Shown here in pieces: positions 23,337-26,319 of a DNA stretch of 26,319 bases. The DNA is from JAWXVD01 sp044425705 (lineage in GTDB: Bacteria > Bacillota > Clostridia > Lachnospirales > Lachnospiraceae), in assembly GCA_044425705.1 (NCBI GenBank), contig JAWXVD010000039.1:1-26319 (forward strand), given 5' to 3'. The notes below the pieces were generated by a model. The model had not been told where the DNA came from, ran no database searches, and worked only from the letters and a program-made list of their open reading frames with translations. The position numbers and the translations under genes are program-made. How positions within the stretch are numbered: position 1 is the stretch's first letter; every line of letters starts with the position of its first letter.

Positions 23337-23359
23337 TTTAATAGCCACCTCTTCTTCTC

Positions 23360-23590
23360 TTAATCTTCATCTTCAATTTCCTGTATCAATGCATATAGTG
23401 CTTTTGCAGAATTAAAATTTTCTGGAATAATTCTTTTTGCATCAATTGTAATATCATATACCTCGTGAATTTCTGAAATCAAGGTAACAATATCAAAGGA
23501 ATCTAAAATCATTCCATCTATCAAATGCTCCTCTGTTTCAAAATCTACGTCAGGATGTAATTCTTCTAAAATCTGTAGTAATTCTTCCAT
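23360..23590 (-). CDS. DltC-like acyl/aminoacyl carrier protein
   Basis: 76 residues, the usual size for DltC-type carriers. The DSFDIV motif places the phosphopantetheine serine at residue 31; acidic helices follow. It would carry the amino acid activated by the upstream adenylation enzyme and hand it to the MBOAT protein. 15 bp from the adenylation gene and 23 bp from the MBOAT gene. Confidence 0.85.
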   Translation of the reverse strand: MEELLQILEELHPDVDFETEEHLIDGMILDSFDIVTLISEIHEVYDITIDAKRIIPENFNSAKALYALIQEIEDED

Positions 23591-23605
23591 TATTTTTCCC
23601 TCTTT

Positions 23606-25117
23606 CTATTCCTTTAATTTATTTTTTAGTGTAACACGATCTATCTTTCCATTTGCAGTAAAAGGCATTTGTTCCAATTTAACTGTACGATTGGGCAACA
23701 TATAACGTGGAAGCTTTGTTCTCATTTCTACCAACAAATCCTTTTCTATCCGATCACCCATATAGAACAATACTATTTTACCTTTTCTATCATCATAAAC
23801 ACATGCAGCCATTTTGATACCGCTAATTGCATTTACATTCACTTCAATTTCTCCAAGCTCGATGCGATGTCCCATGTGCTTAATTTGATAATCTTTTCTA
23901 GATACAAAACATAACTCACCATCTTCATTATATTTTGCAATATCACCAGTTTTATAAATTAATTCAGGATATGCTTTATTCAGTGGATTTTGTACAAATG
24001 CCGCTTCTGTTCTTTCCCAATCATTATAATAGCCCAGTGTAAGTGCCGTTCCACGCACGCATATTTCTCCTTGTTGCCCAGCTGCTGCTAATTTTCCATC
24101 CTCTGTCAAAAGAATAATCTCCCGATTCTGAAAGGGATGTCCGATTGGTATTACTTCTTCTTTTGTAAATTCTTTTTCTACCCGATAAAAGCAACACATT
24201 CCTGTACATTCTGTCGGTCCGTATAAATTGGTAAAGACAGCCTCTGGCAAAGCTTTACGCCATATTTGAAATTGTTTGATGGGAAAGACTTCACTCCCAA
24301 AAGCAATCGTTCTCAGATATTTAGGCTTTATGGAATCAAATGTACCAAAAGCACTAATCATTGTAAGAGCAGAAACCACCCAACAAATAGTGTTAATTTT
24401 ATATTTATTCAAAAATTCTACTAAAGAAATCGGAAAGGAAAAACAGCTTTTAGGAATCAAATAAGTAGTGGCTCCAAACTTCAATGTAGGATAAATTTCC
24501 TTCAAACACGCATCAAAATAGAGTGGCGCTTGGTTTCCAAATATGGTATCCTCATTAAATTCAAGAACTTTTGAAAGCTGTTTTATATAGTCTTGAACAG
24601 AACGATGACTGGCTATTACTCCCTTAGGAATCCCTGTGGAACCAGAAGTAAACACAATGTAAACTGGATCTGTATCAATAGATTTATGACAAATATCTAC
24701 CAAGGCTCTGTCATCACCTTCTGTTTGAATAAGCTCATCATATTTTCTTATTTCACAATCTTCCACCAAAAAATTTCCTGCGATTTTTTCTGTTTTATCA
24801 TCACAAATAATCAAAGGAGATTGCACGTTATCTAAAATCATCTGAATCCGTCCACTAGGCATCTCTTCATCAATCGGAACATAAAAACATCCCCCTGCAA
24901 TAACTCCAAAAAAAGCTGCAATTTCTTGCGGAGATTTATTCATAAAGATAACAATAGGCTTTTTATAAATTTCTTTTTTATGAAGATAAGTTCCGATACT
25001 TTGGCTTTGCCTATATACCTCTAAAAATGTAAGCTCGCTTGTCCCATCAGAATACGCAACCTTATTAGGCTTTTTTTTCACAATTTCGTATAAATCGCTC
25101 AATATATGGTTTTGCAT
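23606..25117 (-). CDS. DltA-like amino acid adenylation enzyme
   Basis: Stand-alone ANL-family adenylation enzyme (about 503 aa, DltA-sized) that would activate an amino acid with ATP and load it on the carrier protein. Motifs in order: YIVFTSGSTGIPKG (A3, about residue 155), APLYFDACLKEIYP (A4), NLYGPTE (A5, about 297), YKTGDIAKYNEDGE (A7), GHRIELGEIE (A8) and ANGKIDR (A10, about 487). At the position where DltA has the Cys of its FCGE motif, which helps select D-Ala, this protein has FGSE. That points to a different substrate, but does not name it. The start ATG (25117) has AGAGG 6 nt upstream; an in-frame ATG at 25138 lacks one. First gene of the operon. Confidence 0.87.
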   Translation of the reverse strand: MQNHILSDLYEIVKKKPNKVAYSDGTSELTFLEVYRQSQSIGTYLHKKEIYKKPIVIFMNKSPQEIAAFFGVIAGGCFYVPIDEEMPSGRIQMILDNVQSPLIICDDKTEKIAGNFLVEDCEIRKYDELIQTEGDDRALVDICHKSIDTDPVYIVFTSGSTGIPKGVIASHRSVQDYIKQLSKVLEFNEDTIFGNQAPLYFDACLKEIYPTLKFGATTYLIPKSCFSFPISLVEFLNKYKINTICWVVSALTMISAFGTFDSIKPKYLRTIAFGSEVFPIKQFQIWRKALPEAVFTNLYGPTECTGMCCFYRVEKEFTKEEVIPIGHPFQNREIILLTEDGKLAAAGQQGEICVRGTALTLGYYNDWERTEAAFVQNPLNKAYPELIYKTGDIAKYNEDGELCFVSRKDYQIKHMGHRIELGEIEVNVNAISGIKMAACVYDDRKGKIVLFYMGDRIEKDLLVEMRTKLPRYMLPNRTVKLEQMPFTANGKIDRVTLKNKLKE

Positions 25118-25216
25118 TATATACCTCTTTTCTTTCACGAAATATATTACTTAAATTTTCTACAACATGATAATCTGTGATATCTCAAAAACTAACTATC
25201 AAATTCAAACAATATG

Positions 25217-25241
25217 ATATTCATAAATTATTTATGAATAT
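25217..25241. promoter_or_regulatory. Palindrome in the leader of the Dlt-like operon
   Basis: Arms ATATTCATAAA and TTTATGAATAT around 3 nt form a perfect 11-bp inverted repeat. It lies between the candidate promoter (25267-25295) and the adenylation gene. It could be an operator, for example for the XRE protein next door, or an RNA hairpin; nothing in the sequence decides. Confidence 0.5.
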
Positions 25242-25266
25242 TTCATCATTATTTTATCATTTTCTA

Positions 25267-25295
25267 ATTCTATCAGAATCAGAATAATTCTGCAA
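25267..25295 (-). promoter_or_regulatory. Candidate promoter of the Dlt-like operon
   Basis: Minus strand: -35 TTGCAG (25290-25295), 17-bp spacer, -10 TAGAAT (25267-25272) preceded by TGA, giving an extended -10 (TGnTAGAAT). The leader to the adenylation gene is about 140 nt and contains the palindrome at 25217-25241. No riboswitch or T-box pattern seen. Confidence 0.55.
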
Positions 25296-25371
25296 GATTT
25301 ATTTTATATTTTTTATCTTTTATTTAGTTTTCACCTTTCATAAATATATCTATCATTTAATTCCACACCAA

Positions 25372-25433
25372 AAAACACCTATATCTAAACAATAAAATTC
25401 GTAACAATTCATTGTTTAGATATGGGTGTTTTC
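25372..25433 (-). terminator. Rho-independent terminator after the XRE regulator gene
   Basis: Arms of about 21 bp (AACACCCATATCTAAACAAT on the minus strand, pairing with ATTGTTTAGATATAGGTGTT) around a 17-nt loop, followed by TTTTTTGG. The stem is long for a terminator and nearly perfect. It separates the regulator from the operon. Confidence 0.8.
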
Positions 25434-25453
25434 AAATACTCTATGTTGTGATA

Positions 25454-25777
25454 TTAATCCGCACTTAATACTAAAATTCTTACAACATCCAGAATACGTC
25501 TTTTTTCTTTTTCTGATATCAGTTCTAGCATCGTATATAATTCACTTGCTATGAGCTGTGTTGACATACTCAAATGATCCATTAACAGGTAATCAGCATT
25601 TGTGTCTAGTTCATTTACAATTTTTATGAAGGTTTCCAGCTTAGGCACCTTGACCCCTCTTTCAATCGCACTAATATGTTGCACACTTAAATCAAGTCTT
25701 TCAGCTAATTCTTCCTGTGTATACCCTTTCTCCACTCTTAATTTCTTAATCTTTTTACCCATTTCCTTAAAATCCAT
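25454..25777 (-). CDS. XRE-family transcriptional regulator
   Basis: 107 residues. HTH_3 domain in the N-terminal half: KKIKKLRVEKGYTQEELAER, LDLSVQHISAIERGVKVPKL, then a helical tail (ELYTMLELISEKEKRRILDV) likely for dimerisation. I start at the ATG giving MDFKEMGKK, because GAGG lies 6 nt upstream; two in-frame ATGs at 25798 and 25792 have no good site. It has its own terminator. It might control the adjacent surface operon, but no shared operator was identified. Confidence 0.85.
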   Translation of the reverse strand: MDFKEMGKKIKKLRVEKGYTQEELAERLDLSVQHISAIERGVKVPKLETFIKIVNELDTNADYLLMDHLSMSTQLIASELYTMLELISEKEKRRILDVVRILVLSAD

Positions 25778-25990
25778 ATATACCTCATCCATACTCATTC
25801 TTTTAGACTTAGTATAAAGCTATTCACTTTTAATAGACAGATTCTTAAAGGTTTACTATAATTCTAATGGACTTGTTTTTTAATAACTATTTTTATATTT
25901 GAAGTAATCTATTCTAACAAATTATAAATAAACATTAATATAAAATCACTACGCCTCATATACTTACTTATTTTCGCTAAATCAGTTTAT
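25778..25990. other. Intergenic region between larC and the XRE gene
   Basis: AT-rich, with no gene or clear terminator. A TATACT near 25815 on the minus strand could be the -10 of the XRE promoter, but no -35 box fits. A small ATATCATTT/AAATGATAT hairpin overlaps the last codons of larC. Confidence 0.35.
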
Positions 25991-26319
25991 TTATATCATT
26001 TTCATCAAATGATATGCTTCTCCAAAACTAATTCCCTTTTCCATACTAATTTTCTTTACATATTCATACTCAGGATATTGATATGTTTCTCCTTGATATG
26101 TACAAACCTTAAATTGACATGTTCCGTATTGTGTATCCTTCTCTATTATTTTTCTTTCTAATATTGTCCGTTCTACTGAATATTTTCGAACTCCAATGGT
26201 AGACAAATTTTTAAAAATAATATCTTCACACATTTCTAGGAGCGTTTTTTTACAAATCACTGATAATTTTGTAGCAGGTCGATTTTTTTTCATATAAATA
26301 GGTGTGAAATAGACATCAT
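25991..26319 (-). CDS. larC: LarC, nickel-pincer cofactor nickel insertase (C-terminal part, runs off window)
   Basis: The frame is open to the window edge and reads DVYFTPIYMKKNRPATKLSV, KYSVERTILERKI, TYQYPEYEYVKKI and SFGEAYHLMKMI at the C-terminus. This matches the C-terminal domain of LarC (pyridinium-3,5-bisthiocarboxylate mononucleotide nickel chelatase), which inserts Ni into the cofactor of lactate racemase and relatives. In some bacteria larC is split or made by frameshift (larC1/larC2); the upstream part is not visible here. Only about 108 of roughly 400 residues are present. Confidence 0.8.
   Translation of the reverse strand, partial: DVYFTPIYMKKNRPATKLSVICKKTLLEMCEDIIFKNLSTIGVRKYSVERTILERKIIEKDTQYGTCQFKVCTYQGETYQYPEYEYVKKISMEKGISFGEAYHLMKMI

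Noticed and set aside
24024..24209. Minus-strand ORF inside the adenylation gene in another frame.
   Set aside because: It overlaps a strongly conserved coding frame, has no ribosome site and reads as low-complexity shadow.
25118..25370. Riboswitch or T-box in the Dlt-like operon leader.
   Set aside because: The leader is AT-rich with one simple palindrome; no T-box sequence (TGGnACCGCG type) or known riboswitch core was seen.

Overview
The window is AT-rich, and nearly all its genes lie on the minus strand. Protein content and small-gene families (DUF3791/DUF3990, a LarC fragment, an MBOAT/adenylation surface operon, AlbA/HATPase genes with ADK/KSAI linkers) suggest a Firmicute of class Clostridia, most likely Lachnospiraceae. 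I cannot name a genus from sequence alone. No tRNA, rRNA, integrase, transposase or CRISPR array was seen.

Region 1 (about 1-15,650) is an accessory, defence-like island in heavy turnover. It holds two intact AlbA_2 + HATPase_c_4 (Schlafen/AlbA-like) genes and four broken or fragmentary relatives. Among them sit an AAA15/RloA-like ATPase with a TOPRIM-type partner, an AbiEi/AbiEii toxin-antitoxin pair, a DUF3791-DUF3990 toxin-type module, an ACT-domain gene and a Cys-rich orphan gene. Six copies of a ~215-330 bp dispersed element punctuate the array, all in the same orientation. Each lies directly 3' of a gene or gene module. Complete copies carry a Shine-Dalgarno site, a 23-codon mini-ORF starting like the SpoVT/AbrB family, and a strong Rho-independent terminator. 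A second repeat, a promoter with a palindrome over its -10 box, occurs three times. Three accessory genes are each interrupted by one in-frame stop: TAA in the TOPRIM gene, TAG in the Cys-rich gene, TGA in the DUF3990 gene. A 135-bp MITE-like element with perfect 15-bp terminal inverted repeats and a 6-bp target duplication sits at 8191-8325.

Region 2 (about 15,720-25,300) is one compact eight-gene minus-strand operon with a candidate extended -10 promoter (25267-25295) and a strong terminator (15723-15761). In order of transcription it encodes a DltA-like adenylation enzyme, a DltC-like carrier protein, an MBOAT acyltransferase, an asparagine synthase-like amidotransferase, a membrane-anchored transglutaminase-like protein, an Asp/Glu racemase family protein, a DltD/SGNH-like membrane protein with GDC in place of GDS, and a lipoprotein. 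This reads as a divergent Dlt-type system that activates an amino acid inside the cell and moves it onto a surface polymer. The racemase and amidotransferase suggest the substrate is not plain D-alanine.

Region 3 (25,370-26,319) has an XRE-family regulator with its own terminator and the C-terminal end of larC (nickel-pincer cofactor synthesis), which runs off the window. Function calls rest on recognised motifs; no database search was possible.
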